In this document: positions 25,288 through 33,891 of the stretch, piece after piece
Position numbering within the stretch: the stretch's first letter is position 1
How the letters are laid out: each line of letters begins with the position of its first letter
Assembly: GCF_000612725.1 (NCBI RefSeq)
Contig: NZ_HG964455.1
Span: 275,418 to 339,417 of the forward strand
DNA length: 64,000 nucleotides
Direction: 5' to 3'
Origin: Mycolicibacterium austroafricanum
GTDB lineage: Bacteria > Actinomycetota > Actinomycetes > Mycobacteriales > Mycobacteriaceae
Program-made: the position numbers and the translations under genes
Notes under the pieces: model-generated
Database searches by the model: none
The model's input: the letters and a program-made list of their open reading frames with translations, nothing else
What the model was told of the DNA's origin: nothing

Positions 25288-26433
25288 ATGCACGACGTGG
25301 CGATCATCGGGGTGGGGCTGCACCCGTTCGGCAGGTTCGAGGGCAAGACCGCCATGCACATGGGTGTCGACGCGATCACCGCTGCGGTCGCCGACGCGGG
25401 TGTGTCGTGGAACGACATCCAGTTCGGGGTCGGCGGCAGCTGGACGGTCGCCAACCCGGACGCCATCGTCGGCATGGTCGGACTGTCCGGGATCCCGTTC
25501 ACGAACGTGTTCAACGCCTGTGCCACCGCCGCCAGCGCCACCAAGGCCTGCGCCGACGGAATACGGTTGGGCGACTACGACATCGGCATCGCCGTCGGCC
25601 TGGACAAGCACCCGCGCGGCGCGTTCACCGAGGATCCGGGCCTGGTCGGGATGCCCAGTTGGTACGCGGAGAACGGCCAGTACCTGACCACGCAGTTCTT
25701 CGGCATGAAGGCCAACCGCTACCTGCACGAGCACGGCATCAGCCATCGCACGCTGGCCAAGGTCGTCAACAAGAACTTGCGTAACGGCGCGCTGAACCCG
25801 AACGCGTTCCGTCGCAAACCGATGGACGAGGACGCGATCCTCGACTCGCCGATGCTCAACTACCCGTTGACGCAGTACATGTTCTGCTCCCCGGACGAAG
25901 GCGCCGCCGCGGTCGTCATGTGCCGGGCTGACATTGCGCACCGCTACACGAACAAGCCCGTCTTTGTGCGCGCGGTGGAAGTCCGCACCCGCAAATACGG
26001 TGCCTACGAGGTGAATACGACGTTCGCGCCGGTCGACGAGGACGTCGCGCCCACCGTCTACGCGTCGCGCGCGGCGTTCGAGAAGGCGGGCATCGAACCG
26101 TCCGACGTCGACGTGATCCAGTTGCAGGACACCGACGCCGGCGCCGAGATCATCCACATGGCCGAGGCCGGCTTCTGCGCCGACGGCGATCAGGAGAAGC
26201 TGATCGCCGACGGCGCCACCGAGATCGGCGCGGCGATGCCGGTCAACACGGACGGCGGACTCCTGGCCAACGGTGAGCCGATCGGCGCGTCCGGACTGCG
26301 GCAGCTGCACGAGATCGTGCGTCAGCTGCGCGGGCAGGCCGGTGACCGGCAGATCCCCGGCGAGCCGAAAGTCGGCTTCGCCCAGCTGTACGGCGCCCCG
26401 GGCACCGCAGGCGCCACCATCCTCACCACCTAG
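25288..26433 (+). CDS. Thiolase / lipid-transfer-protein-type acyl-CoA thiolase
   Basis: A 381-residue member of the SCP2-thiolase-like (Ltp) branch. MHDVAIIGVGLHPFG is the usual first strand, NACATAAS (Cys near residue 77) the nucleophile region, and FAQLYGAPGTAGATIL the C-terminal end. The canonical GHP histidine motif is not obvious; GASGLRQLHE lies in the matching zone. Such proteins do thiolytic or retro-aldol cleavage of branched or cyclic acyl-CoAs, in steroids for example. ATG 25288 has GGAAAGGA about 9 nt upstream. It is probably co-transcribed with the thioesterase and ends at a 61-nt hairpin repeat. Confidence 0.85.
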   Translation: MHDVAIIGVGLHPFGRFEGKTAMHMGVDAITAAVADAGVSWNDIQFGVGGSWTVANPDAIVGMVGLSGIPFTNVFNACATAASATKACADGIRLGDYDIGIAVGLDKHPRGAFTEDPGLVGMPSWYAENGQYLTTQFFGMKANRYLHEHGISHRTLAKVVNKNLRNGALNPNAFRRKPMDEDAILDSPMLNYPLTQYMFCSPDEGAAAVVMCRADIAHRYTNKPVFVRAVEVRTRKYGAYEVNTTFAPVDEDVAPTVYASRAAFEKAGIEPSDVDVIQLQDTDAGAEIIHMAEAGFCADGDQEKLIADGATEIGAAMPVNTDGGLLANGEPIGASGLRQLHEIVRQLRGQAGDRQIPGEPKVGFAQLYGAPGTAGATILTT

Positions 26434-26439
26434 AAACGC

Positions 26440-26500
26440 GCCGAAATTGCGTTCCAGCAGGGAAGTTCCGAGTAAACCTCTGCTGGAATGCAATTTCGGC
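26440..26500. repeat. 61-nt hairpin repeat, family 1, copy 3
   Basis: Arms at 26440-26460 and 26480-26500 (one mismatch) with a 19-nt loop; the reverse-complemented loop has ACTCG at positions 7-11. Between the convergent thiolase and acyl-CoA dehydrogenase genes. Confidence 0.85.
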
Positions 26501-26523
26501 GAGGGGTGGCGACGCCGGACCCG

Positions 26524-27708
26524 CTATGTCTTGACCGGTGAGTAGTTCGGCTTACCGAGCCCGAGCGCGTACTGCGCGATCATGTTGCGGAATACCTCCA
26601 GGGTGCCGCCGTAGATTCCGACCAGTGGGGCGAACCGGTAGATGTACTCCGACGCTCCGTCGTCGGCGGCGCCGTCGGTGCCCAGCGGCAACGCCGAGGC
26701 AGCACCCAAGACGTCCATCAGATCCGGTGAGATGTCACGCATGGTCTGCGCCAGCGCGACCCTGCCGAAGATCGACGGCGCCGACAGCGACGCCTCCAGC
26801 CGGGCCACGCTGCGGCCCAGCCGGTAGGCCACCGATCCGTCGTCGATCAGTCGGCGTCCGTTCGGATCCGGGATCGTCGACTTCTGCGCAGCCTTGTCCA
26901 CCGCGGCGGCCATGAACATCGCCTGATGCATCATGATCGACACGTCCTGCAGGCCGTCATCAGCCGCGTCCACCGCTCCGTGCTCGGCGTTGAGCGGCTC
27001 GCGCACCACGGTCCAGCCGTCGTTGACCTCGCCGAGCCGGTACCGGTCGTCGACGCGGACGTCGCTGTAGTACACGATGTTGGTCCGGTCGCCGTCGACG
27101 GTCCGGATGCCCTGGATCTCGACCCCCGGCGAATCGAGGGGCACCAGGAACATGGTGAGGCTCTTGTGTTTCGGTGCGCTCGGGTCGGTGTTGGTGATCA
27201 GGAAGACGTACTGGCAGTTGTGCGCACCGGTGGTGAACATCTTCGACCCGTTGATGACCCAGCTGTCGCCGTCGCGCACCGCGCGGGTCTTGCAGGTGGC
27301 CACGTCGGAGCCACCCTCGGGTTCGGTGTACCCCAGGCACAGCCGCACGTGGCCGCTGTACACCTTCGGCATCACTTCGTCTTTCAGTTCCGGGGAACCG
27401 AACCTCTCCACCGACTTCGCGATCATCGCGGTGGTCCCCGACGTCACCCACGGCACGTGAGCGCGGCGTTTCTCCAGCTCCCAGATCCGGCGCTGCACCC
27501 GCGTGAACGCCCGGTCGGAGTCGGGGTTCCAGTCGCGTTCGAGGTAACCGGCAGCACCGAGCGCAAGATGGACGCCCTCGTCGAAGTTGTCTCCGGTCTC
27601 GCGATCGCGGCGAATGACATCCTCGGTGACGATCTCGCCGAGGAACGTGCGGACCTCATCGAGGAACTTCTGGTCCTCGTCACTCAGTTCCACCCGTGAG
27701 AAATCCAT
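26524..27708 (-). CDS. Acyl-CoA dehydrogenase, larger partner of a two-gene pair
   Basis: A 394-residue FadE-type protein. LGYTEPEGGSDVATCKTRAV and WVINGSKMFTTGAHNCQYVFL are the FAD/substrate middle-domain motifs. At the place of the usual catalytic YEGTSEIQ the sequence reads IYGGTLEVFRN, so the common Glu is missing. This is typical of heterotetrameric (alpha2-beta2) mycobacterial dehydrogenases such as the steroid-linked FadE pairs, where the base lies elsewhere. The partner would be the adjacent gene starting at 28752, whose stop is 3 nt upstream of this start. Last gene of the operon beginning at 33315. ATG 27708 has GGAG upstream. Confidence 0.88.
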   Translation of the reverse strand: MDFSRVELSDEDQKFLDEVRTFLGEIVTEDVIRRDRETGDNFDEGVHLALGAAGYLERDWNPDSDRAFTRVQRRIWELEKRRAHVPWVTSGTTAMIAKSVERFGSPELKDEVMPKVYSGHVRLCLGYTEPEGGSDVATCKTRAVRDGDSWVINGSKMFTTGAHNCQYVFLITNTDPSAPKHKSLTMFLVPLDSPGVEIQGIRTVDGDRTNIVYYSDVRVDDRYRLGEVNDGWTVVREPLNAEHGAVDAADDGLQDVSIMMHQAMFMAAAVDKAAQKSTIPDPNGRRLIDDGSVAYRLGRSVARLEASLSAPSIFGRVALAQTMRDISPDLMDVLGAASALPLGTDGAADDGASEYIYRFAPLVGIYGGTLEVFRNMIAQYALGLGKPNYSPVKT

Positions 27709-27711
27709 TGC

Positions 27712-28752
27712 TCAGCTCCGTCCTTCACGATCAGCCACGATCTGCGCGATGTACTTGGCGGTCACACCCGGGTCTCCCCCGGCAACCGCCCAGCCCCGTG
27801 CCCGCACCAGGTACGCGGTGGCGGCTGCCTCCGCGGACACCCCGAGACCACCTTGGACATGGACGGCCATGGTGGCGGCCTTGGCGGCCTCCTCGGCCAT
27901 GAACACGAACACCGACAGCGCCAGTTCGCGCCGTTCGCCGGGCTCGTTGTCGAGGAACCAGGCTGCCCGCCGCGCAAGGTTGCGACCGCCCTGCACGGTG
28001 ATCGCGATGTTGGCCAGTGGGTGCGAGATCGCCTGCAATGTCGAGATCGGCACGCCGAGCGTGTACCGGGTCTTGGAGAACTCGGCGGCGATGGTCATCG
28101 TCTCCTCGACGAGACCGACCAGCGCGGCGCCCGTCAGGAGCCGCCATTCATCGAGTGCGCGTTGGTATTCAGCCGATGCCTGGGCACCGCTGGCCAACAC
28201 GGTGCGGCTGTCCGCGGCGGCGGGATCCACCCACGCCATCGGCAGCTTGCCGATGTTGTCCACCCGCACCGGGCGCGTCGAGAAGCTCAGGAGCACCACG
28301 TCGTCCCCGTCGCGCACGATGATGTGGTCCGCGACGGAACCCGCCGGGATCAACCTGACCCCGGACACGTTGTCCTGCAGGGGATCCAAGGCGACGATCT
28401 GCCGGCCGTTCACGACGTCGGCCTCGACGCTGCCGAGGCGTGCCAGCAGCCGGGCCGCGCAGATGTGGTCGATCCACGGCACCGGAGCCAATGAGCGGCC
28501 GATCTCCTCGGCGACCAGGGTCAGATCCACCTGCGTGGCCCCGTCGCCCCCAACGGATTCCGGCAGCGCCATCGTCGTCGCGTCCATGGCGCACAGCCGT
28601 TCCCAGAGGTTCTTGTCGAACCCGGTTTCCTCGGCCGCCCGCACCGTCTCGATGGTGCAGCGGGTGGCGAAGAAGTCCTTGTAGGCGGCCTGCAGTGCCT
28701 GATGATCCTCGGACAGGCTGTAATCCAGCCTGCGCAGTTCGTACCGGTCCAC
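27712..28752 (-). CDS. Acyl-CoA dehydrogenase-like protein, smaller partner
   Basis: A 346-residue shortened acyl-CoA dehydrogenase fold. The N-terminal helical part has FFATRCTIETVRAAEE and MALPESVGGDGATQVDLTLVAEEIGRSL. The middle beta domain is short and degenerate, and the C-terminal helices carry HVQGGLGVSAEAA in place of the catalytic segment. It has no visible Glu base. It is predicted to form a mixed complex with the product of 26524. GTG 28752 has AGGAG 8 nt upstream and lies 2 nt after the stop of the amidohydrolase. A longer upstream frame reading through that gene is not coding. Confidence 0.85.
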   Translation of the reverse strand: MDRYELRRLDYSLSEDHQALQAAYKDFFATRCTIETVRAAEETGFDKNLWERLCAMDATTMALPESVGGDGATQVDLTLVAEEIGRSLAPVPWIDHICAARLLARLGSVEADVVNGRQIVALDPLQDNVSGVRLIPAGSVADHIIVRDGDDVVLLSFSTRPVRVDNIGKLPMAWVDPAAADSRTVLASGAQASAEYQRALDEWRLLTGAALVGLVEETMTIAAEFSKTRYTLGVPISTLQAISHPLANIAITVQGGRNLARRAAWFLDNEPGERRELALSVFVFMAEEAAKAATMAVHVQGGLGVSAEAAATAYLVRARGWAVAGGDPGVTAKYIAQIVADREGRS

Positions 28753-28754
28753 GG

Positions 28755-29594
28755 TCAGATCTCCTGTTCTGCTGCGCCGAAGAAGAAGTCGTTGGCGTTG
28801 TTGTACAGATAGTTGTCGAGTACATCGGGTGGCAGATCCAGCGCGACCGCTTCCGGAACGACCCGGCTCTGGCGCAGCACCGGCCAGTCGGAGGCGAAGA
28901 TCACCTTGTTCTTGCCGCGGGTGCGCATGAAGTGCAACAGGCTGTCGGGCAGGCGCTTCGGCGACCACGCCGAGGTCATGATCCGCAGGTTCGCGCATTT
29001 GATCAGCAGCCGGATCGCGACGTCCCACCATGGGTCGGCCCCGTGGATCATGCACAGCTTCAGCTCGGGGAACCGGACGCACACCCGGTCGAGGTGGATC
29101 GGGTTCTGCACCTCACCAGGGATCGGTGGCCCGGGTAGCCCGGTGTTGATGCACAGCGGCAGTTCGAGTTCCGCGCATTTGGTGTAGAGCGGGTAGTAGA
29201 CGGCGTCGCTGGGCGGGTACATGCCGTCCCCCCAGAAGCTCGGCCCGACTGCGGCATAGGCGACAGGCAGGTCGGCAACCACCGCCGCGAGCTCGCGCAG
29301 AGACGGCATCGGGCGGAGCAGGTTCACGCCGCCGACCGCGAGGGCGAACTTGTCCGGCCGTTCCTCGACGAACTTGCGTGCGGTGACCGACGGCTTGACG
29401 AGGTTGTCCATCAGGATGGCCTTCTCGACACCGTGCTCGGCCATCTCGTCGAGCAGCGCGGGCAGCTCGACCTGTTCGTAGAGCGACTGCGGGCCCTTGA
29501 AGTAGTCGTCGCGAACCTTGAGCATGAACTCCGGCTGCTTGGCGGTTTCACCGAAGTGCACGTTGACCAGGCAATCAATCACCTTGTGCGTCAC
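28755..29594 (-). CDS. Amidohydrolase-family (COG2159) protein
   Basis: A 279-residue TIM-barrel amidohydrolase_2 protein. The N-terminal strand reads VIDCLVNVHFG rather than the usual DxHxH. LCMIHGADPWWD gives the central histidine and VIFASDWPVLRQ the late aspartate. The reduced first metal site suggests a single-metal enzyme such as a decarboxylase or C-C hydrolase (inference). GTG 29594 overlaps the stop of the upstream FadD gene (GTGA); the ribosome site is weak, so coupling probably drives translation. Fourth gene of the operon that starts at 33315. Confidence 0.82.
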   Translation of the reverse strand: MTHKVIDCLVNVHFGETAKQPEFMLKVRDDYFKGPQSLYEQVELPALLDEMAEHGVEKAILMDNLVKPSVTARKFVEERPDKFALAVGGVNLLRPMPSLRELAAVVADLPVAYAAVGPSFWGDGMYPPSDAVYYPLYTKCAELELPLCINTGLPGPPIPGEVQNPIHLDRVCVRFPELKLCMIHGADPWWDVAIRLLIKCANLRIMTSAWSPKRLPDSLLHFMRTRGKNKVIFASDWPVLRQSRVVPEAVALDLPPDVLDNYLYNNANDFFFGAAEQEI

Positions 29595-31216
29595 GACTGC
29601 CCTACCACCGTATCTCTCTGCGTCACCTGACTTTTCGCCCATCGGTAGTCGGCCTTTCCGTTGCCCAGCCGGCGCACCTTGTCGACGAAGATGAATTCCT
29701 TGGGAGCCTTGAACCGCGCCAGCGCCGAGTTGCACACGAGCAGCAGCGCCTCGGACTCGACGTCGGCGCCGGGCGCCTTCTCGATCAGCGCCACGATCTC
29801 CTGCCCCCAGCGGTCGCTGTCGCGCCCGACCACCAACGCGTCGGCGACGCCGCCGTGTGCGCGCAGCACTTCCTCGACCTCCTCGACGAACACCTTCTCG
29901 CCGCCGGTGTTGACGACCAGCGAATCGCGTCCGTAGAGGCGCAGGGTGCCGTCGGGTTCCAGCGAGGCCCGATCACCCGAGATGACCACCCGTCGCCCCT
30001 CGACCTGGGGAAAGGTGCGCCGCGTCGCCTCGGCGTCGTCGAAGTATCCCAACGGGATTCGGCCCTCGCGCGCCACCCAGCCGACCTCCTGGTCGCCCGG
30101 TTGCAGGATCCTGCTGTGGTCCTCGGACAGCAGGACCACGCCGTCGCGCCTCTCGAACGTGTCCTTGCGATCGTCGGCCTGGCTGCGGCCGAACGCCATG
30201 TTGCCGGTCTCCGACGATCCGTAACCGTTGATCAGCGTGATCTGCGGGAGCAGCTCGAGCAGCGCCTCCTGGTGGCGCTGATTGGTCGCCGCACCTCCGG
30301 TGCCGATCGCGAACAGCGACGAGAGATCGTAGGGGCGACGCCGCAACTCGTCGATCAACGGTCCGGCGTAGGCATCTCCGACCATGGTCATCAGACCGAC
30401 CTTCTCCCGCTCGGCGGTGGAGAGCACCGTGGCCGAGTCGAGGGTCGGCTTGTCGTATAGGATCACGGTCTGGCCGTTGAGCAGCGCCGCGAACGCGGTC
30501 CACATGCCGGCGGCGTGCATCAGCGGGGAGACCGCGAACCACGGCGGTCCGGCGTGCTGCACCTTGTCGTGGATTTCCGCGACCGATTCGTGGTCGGCGC
30601 CGTTCATCGACACCACGTAGGTGTCGGACTGCCGCCACATCACGCCTTTGGGGCGGCCGGTCGTTCCGCCGGTGCAGATCATCATCACGTCGTCCGGCGA
30701 CGGCGTGACGTGCTGGTCCGCCTCCCCCGCGGCCAGCGCGTCGTCCAGCCGCACCGCCCCGGACAGCTCGGGCGCGCCGCTGCCGTCATCGATCGAGATC
30801 ATCAGGTCCACCCCCTCGCGGGGCAGCACGTCGGCGAACTTGGCGCCGAGCGAGCGGTGGAAGACGACTGCGCGCGGCCGCAGGTAACTCAGGAGCTCGT
30901 CAACCTCGCGCGGGGTGTAGTTGAAGTTCACGTTGACCGGTACCGCACGTGCCTTCAGCGAGCCGATCACCATGTCCGGGTACAGATCGTTGTGCATGAT
31001 CAGCGCGACGCGGTCCTGCCCGCATTCCCAGCCCTGCAGCGCGTCGCGCTCCTGATGCGCCCCGATCCCGTTGGCGCTCAGGAAGTTCGCGAATCGCCGG
31101 GTGCGATCGGCAGTCTGTCGGTAGGTGCTCCTGCGCTCACCGCACACTGTCATCAACCGGTCCGGCACGGCCTCGGCGATGGCGTCGACGACACCACCGA
31201 TCGTCCACTCGCCCAT
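29591..31216 (-). CDS. Acyl-CoA synthetase (FadD)
   Basis: A 541-residue AMP-forming ligase. ICTGGTTGRPKGVMWRQ is the ATP loop, NGYGSSETGN the adenine-side motif, VISGDRASLEPDGT replaces the more usual GD(Y/L) segment, and NGKADYRWAKSQ holds the catalytic lysine. The DYRWA ending and the MWR motif place it with the FadD at 12155 and FadD19-like enzymes; both have an additional loop (ERDALQGWECGQD here). It loads CoA on an acid, probably the entry step of this operon. ATG 31216 lies 3 nt after the stop of the upstream amidohydrolase. Confidence 0.88.
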   Translation of the reverse strand: MGEWTIGGVVDAIAEAVPDRLMTVCGERRSTYRQTADRTRRFANFLSANGIGAHQERDALQGWECGQDRVALIMHNDLYPDMVIGSLKARAVPVNVNFNYTPREVDELLSYLRPRAVVFHRSLGAKFADVLPREGVDLMISIDDGSGAPELSGAVRLDDALAAGEADQHVTPSPDDVMMICTGGTTGRPKGVMWRQSDTYVVSMNGADHESVAEIHDKVQHAGPPWFAVSPLMHAAGMWTAFAALLNGQTVILYDKPTLDSATVLSTAEREKVGLMTMVGDAYAGPLIDELRRRPYDLSSLFAIGTGGAATNQRHQEALLELLPQITLINGYGSSETGNMAFGRSQADDRKDTFERRDGVVLLSEDHSRILQPGDQEVGWVAREGRIPLGYFDDAEATRRTFPQVEGRRVVISGDRASLEPDGTLRLYGRDSLVVNTGGEKVFVEEVEEVLRAHGGVADALVVGRDSDRWGQEIVALIEKAPGADVESEALLLVCNSALARFKAPKEFIFVDKVRRLGNGKADYRWAKSQVTQRDTVVGQS

Positions 31217-31219
31217 GGC

Positions 31220-32434
31220 TCAGGCCGACACGTGTGTGCCGACGAGGGTAAGAGCGTTGTCGCGCATCACCTTGCGGGTGTCCTCGTGGCTGAACTCGGG
31301 GAACTGCGGGATGTCGGCGGTGAACGACGTGGGGTCGGCCAGCCCTTCACCGTGCGGCCAGTCCGAGCCGAACAGGATCTTGTCCACCCCGATGGTGTCG
31401 GCGAGCAGTTTCACGTCGTCCTCGTAGTACGGCGCGATCCAGACGTTGTTGCGCAGCTGCTCGACCGGGTCCTCCTTGTAGTGGTACGGCGCGTTGTTGG
31501 CGGACTTCTTGAGCCGCTTGATCAGCCGGTACACGAAGTAGGAACCGTTCTCGATGCTGGCCACCTTGAGCGTGGGGTGCCGGGTGAACACCTGGTGGAC
31601 GATCATCGCGGCGATGGTGTCGTGGATGGCGCGGTCGTCCATGATCACCATGTCCAGCGGATCGCGCTTGCCGAAGCCCCTGAACACTCCGCTGCCGCCC
31701 CACAGCGCGGGGATCGCCATATAGCCGGAGTCGGACAGGTGGAACACCACCGGGACACCGGCCTCGGCCAGCCGTGCCCACACCGGGTCGTGCACCGGGT
31801 CGCCGAGGGAGCGGGGCCGGACCTCACCGGGCACCGGCGCGGGCCGCACGCACACAATCTTGGCGCCCCGGCTCAGCACGAACTCCACCTCCTCGACGGC
31901 CTTCTGCACATCGGCCAGCGAGATGATCGGCGCGGCGAGGATGCGGTGATCCTGACGGTCGAATCCCCAGTCCTCGTCGACCCACAGGTTGAAGGCGTGG
32001 ACCGAGGCCATGGTGGCCGGGATATCGTGCTTGAGCCCCTCCTCGACGCCGCACGCGAACGTCGGCAGCATGAACACCGTTTCGAGGTTCTGCTTGTCGA
32101 GGATCTTCACCCGGGCGTCACGGTTCTGGTACTCGGGGTGGTCGGCGAGCCGGTCGACCTTCATCAGCGAGGCGGGGTCGACGCCCTCGGGGATCTCGCC
32201 CCGGAACAGCAGATCCAGGCAGCCCGGTTCGATGATCGGGTCGAAGGTGGGGTTCGGGATGAAGTGGTTGATTACCCCGCCGAACACCGCGTAGGTGCGC
32301 TTGCCGTCCGTGAGCATCTGCACGCCACGGCTGCGGAACTCCTTGGGCAGGTGCCGGGTGAACGAATCGATCGGCTCGTAATAGTGGTTGTCCACATCAA
32401 TCGCCCGATAATCCAAAGGTTGGGGGGCTGTCAT
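31220..32434 (-). CDS. Amidohydrolase-family (COG2159) protein
   Basis: A 404-residue amidohydrolase_2 protein, longer than its neighbour at 28755. YRAIDVDNHYYEPIDSF replaces the DxHxH metal motif with DxDNH. VVFHLSDSGY supplies the central His, and ILFGSDWPHGEG the late Asp plus His. This DNHYYEP group is common in mycobacterial catabolic clusters and its substrates are largely unknown; decarboxylation or ring hydrolysis is possible. ATG 32434 overlaps the upstream stop (ATGA) and has AAGGAGGAG as ribosome site. Second gene of the six-gene operon. Confidence 0.87.
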   Translation of the reverse strand: MTAPQPLDYRAIDVDNHYYEPIDSFTRHLPKEFRSRGVQMLTDGKRTYAVFGGVINHFIPNPTFDPIIEPGCLDLLFRGEIPEGVDPASLMKVDRLADHPEYQNRDARVKILDKQNLETVFMLPTFACGVEEGLKHDIPATMASVHAFNLWVDEDWGFDRQDHRILAAPIISLADVQKAVEEVEFVLSRGAKIVCVRPAPVPGEVRPRSLGDPVHDPVWARLAEAGVPVVFHLSDSGYMAIPALWGGSGVFRGFGKRDPLDMVIMDDRAIHDTIAAMIVHQVFTRHPTLKVASIENGSYFVYRLIKRLKKSANNAPYHYKEDPVEQLRNNVWIAPYYEDDVKLLADTIGVDKILFGSDWPHGEGLADPTSFTADIPQFPEFSHEDTRKVMRDNALTLVGTHVSA

Positions 32435-33315
32435 GACGTCTCCTCCTTGAGCGGCGGGAAGCTGGGCTGTCTCTTTTCGAAGAAGGCGGTGATGCCTTCG
32501 ATGAAGTCGGGTCGCTGCATCGACTCATGCATCAGTTTCTCCGCGTCGGCACTGGCGTCGGACAGATTTCGCAAAGCATCCCGGTAGATCTGCCGCTTGA
32601 TCACCGCGAGCGAACTGGGCGCACAGTTGCGGGCCATGTCCTCGGCATAAGCGAGCGTGTGCGCCATCAACTCGTCGGGGGCGACCACCTGATTGACGAG
32701 GCCGAGCTCGTTGGCCTCCTCGGCGTAGAACGTGCGTCCGGAGAGCAGCAGATCCTGCGCGGCGCTCCAGCCGACGATTCGCGGCAGGATCCACGAGATG
32801 CCGTACTCGGCGATCAACCCACGCCGCGCGAACGCGGTGGTGAACTTCGCGCCCGCCGCGGCGAACCGGACATCACACATCAGGGCGTGGGTGAGGCCGA
32901 TCCCGGCGCACGCCCCGTTGATCGCCGCGATCAGCGGTTTGCGCAGCTGGGTCAAGAAGTGCGGATGACGCTCGCCGACCAGCTGCGACACGTCGGTGTC
33001 GGCCAGTCCGCTCTCCCCGTCGCTCCGTTCGCCCCGGCCGGTGTCGCCGGCGGCGCTGATCGAGTCGAGGTCGCCCATGTCGGCGCCGGCACAGAACGCC
33101 CGGCCATTCCCGGTGAGCACGATGACGCGGACGTGCGGGTCGGCCTCGGCCCGGTCGATGCACCGGTAGAACGCCTGTGCCAGTCCGCCGCCCCAGGAGT
33201 TCATCCGCTCCGGCCGGTTCAGGGTCAACACCGCGACGCCGCTGTCGTGCACGTCGAACAGCACCGGCTCGGTGTCTGCGATGCCGGGCTCCGCAGCGCG
33301 ATCGACAGCGCTCAC
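32431..33315 (-). CDS. Enoyl-CoA hydratase / crotonase-family protein
   Basis: A 294-residue crotonase. LTLNRPERMNSW, the oxyanion strands AFCAGADMGDL and INGACAGIGL, and the C-terminal FFEKRQPSF are all present. EYGISWILPRIVG covers the position of a catalytic glutamate. An insert of about 25 charged residues (TGRGERSDGESG) lies after the first oxyanion loop. GTG 33315 has GAGGAGG 8 nt upstream. It leads a six-gene operon with two amidohydrolases, FadD and a paired acyl-CoA dehydrogenase, preceded by operator site G. Confidence 0.88.
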   Translation of the reverse strand: MSAVDRAAEPGIADTEPVLFDVHDSGVAVLTLNRPERMNSWGGGLAQAFYRCIDRAEADPHVRVIVLTGNGRAFCAGADMGDLDSISAAGDTGRGERSDGESGLADTDVSQLVGERHPHFLTQLRKPLIAAINGACAGIGLTHALMCDVRFAAAGAKFTTAFARRGLIAEYGISWILPRIVGWSAAQDLLLSGRTFYAEEANELGLVNQVVAPDELMAHTLAYAEDMARNCAPSSLAVIKRQIYRDALRNLSDASADAEKLMHESMQRPDFIEGITAFFEKRQPSFPPLKEETS

Positions 33316-33345
33316 CGACGGACCTCCTCAGCTCGATGGATGCTC

Positions 33346-33366
33346 ATACTGTACACCTATCGGTAG
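33346..33366. promoter_or_regulatory. 21-bp operator, site G
   Basis: ATACTGT-N7-TCGGTAG: perfect left half and a partly conserved right half (CxGTA), 31 nt upstream of the GTG of the six-gene operon. Confidence 0.5.
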
Positions 33367-33394
33367 TGGCTTCCGCAACCGTCGGAGACCGCAG

Positions 33395-33877
33395 TCAGCC
33401 CACCAGTCCAAGGTTTCGGTAGGCGACACGAATCTCGTTCTGCGCCAAAGCCGGAAGCTCCGCCTGAGGGGGACGCGAATGCGGATATGAGCCGATCGGC
33501 AGGCCCAGTACCGACGCCGCGAACTTGAACGCCCCGCCCCAGTGCGTGAAATAGTCCGGCCGACCCGGATAACAGGTGAACCAGGCGCCCATGTCGATGT
33601 CGAACTGATCCAGCCCCGACTCTCGGGCGTAGTCCATCGCGTCGAGCAGTTCTCCCGCGACGATCAGCTCCCAGTACTCGGAATAGATTGGGCGATCCGG
33701 GGTTTCGAAGAGATAGCCCGCGGTGCCCAACTGGGCCGGGCATACGATGCCGTCCCGCAGCCAGCCGGCCCAGTCGATGTCCTCGCCGTCGGCGCCGCCG
33801 AGCGGGGTGTAGAGCGAGTCCCCGATACCGCGCAGGGCGCCGCGCGCCCACTCCCGGGCTTCTACCGCTGTCGCCAT
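33395..33877 (-). CDS. Short dihydrodipicolinate-synthase-like protein, apparently missing the catalytic middle
   Basis: A 160-residue protein. The N-terminus ARGALRGIGDSLYTPLGGADGEDIDW and the following GTAGYLFETPDRPIYSEYW resemble the start of a DHDPS/NAL-type aldolase barrel. The end, PIGSYPHSRPPQAELPALAQNE with a final RVAYRNLGLVG, resembles its C-terminal helices. The barrel is normally about 300 residues, and the strands with the Schiff-base lysine are absent. It is either a remnant with an in-frame internal deletion or a small family of its own. ATG 33877 is preferred (GGGGGA upstream) over 33883. Third gene of the operon led by the crotonase at 35477. Confidence 0.6.
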   Translation of the reverse strand: MATAVEAREWARGALRGIGDSLYTPLGGADGEDIDWAGWLRDGIVCPAQLGTAGYLFETPDRPIYSEYWELIVAGELLDAMDYARESGLDQFDIDMGAWFTCYPGRPDYFTHWGGAFKFAASVLGLPIGSYPHSRPPQAELPALAQNEIRVAYRNLGLVG

Positions 33878-33891
33878 CCGCATTCCCCCGG

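Noticed and set aside
30515..32587. 690-codon plus-strand frame opposite FadD and amidohydrolase genes
   Set aside because: Composition is an antisense image of real genes, with no motif or ribosome site.
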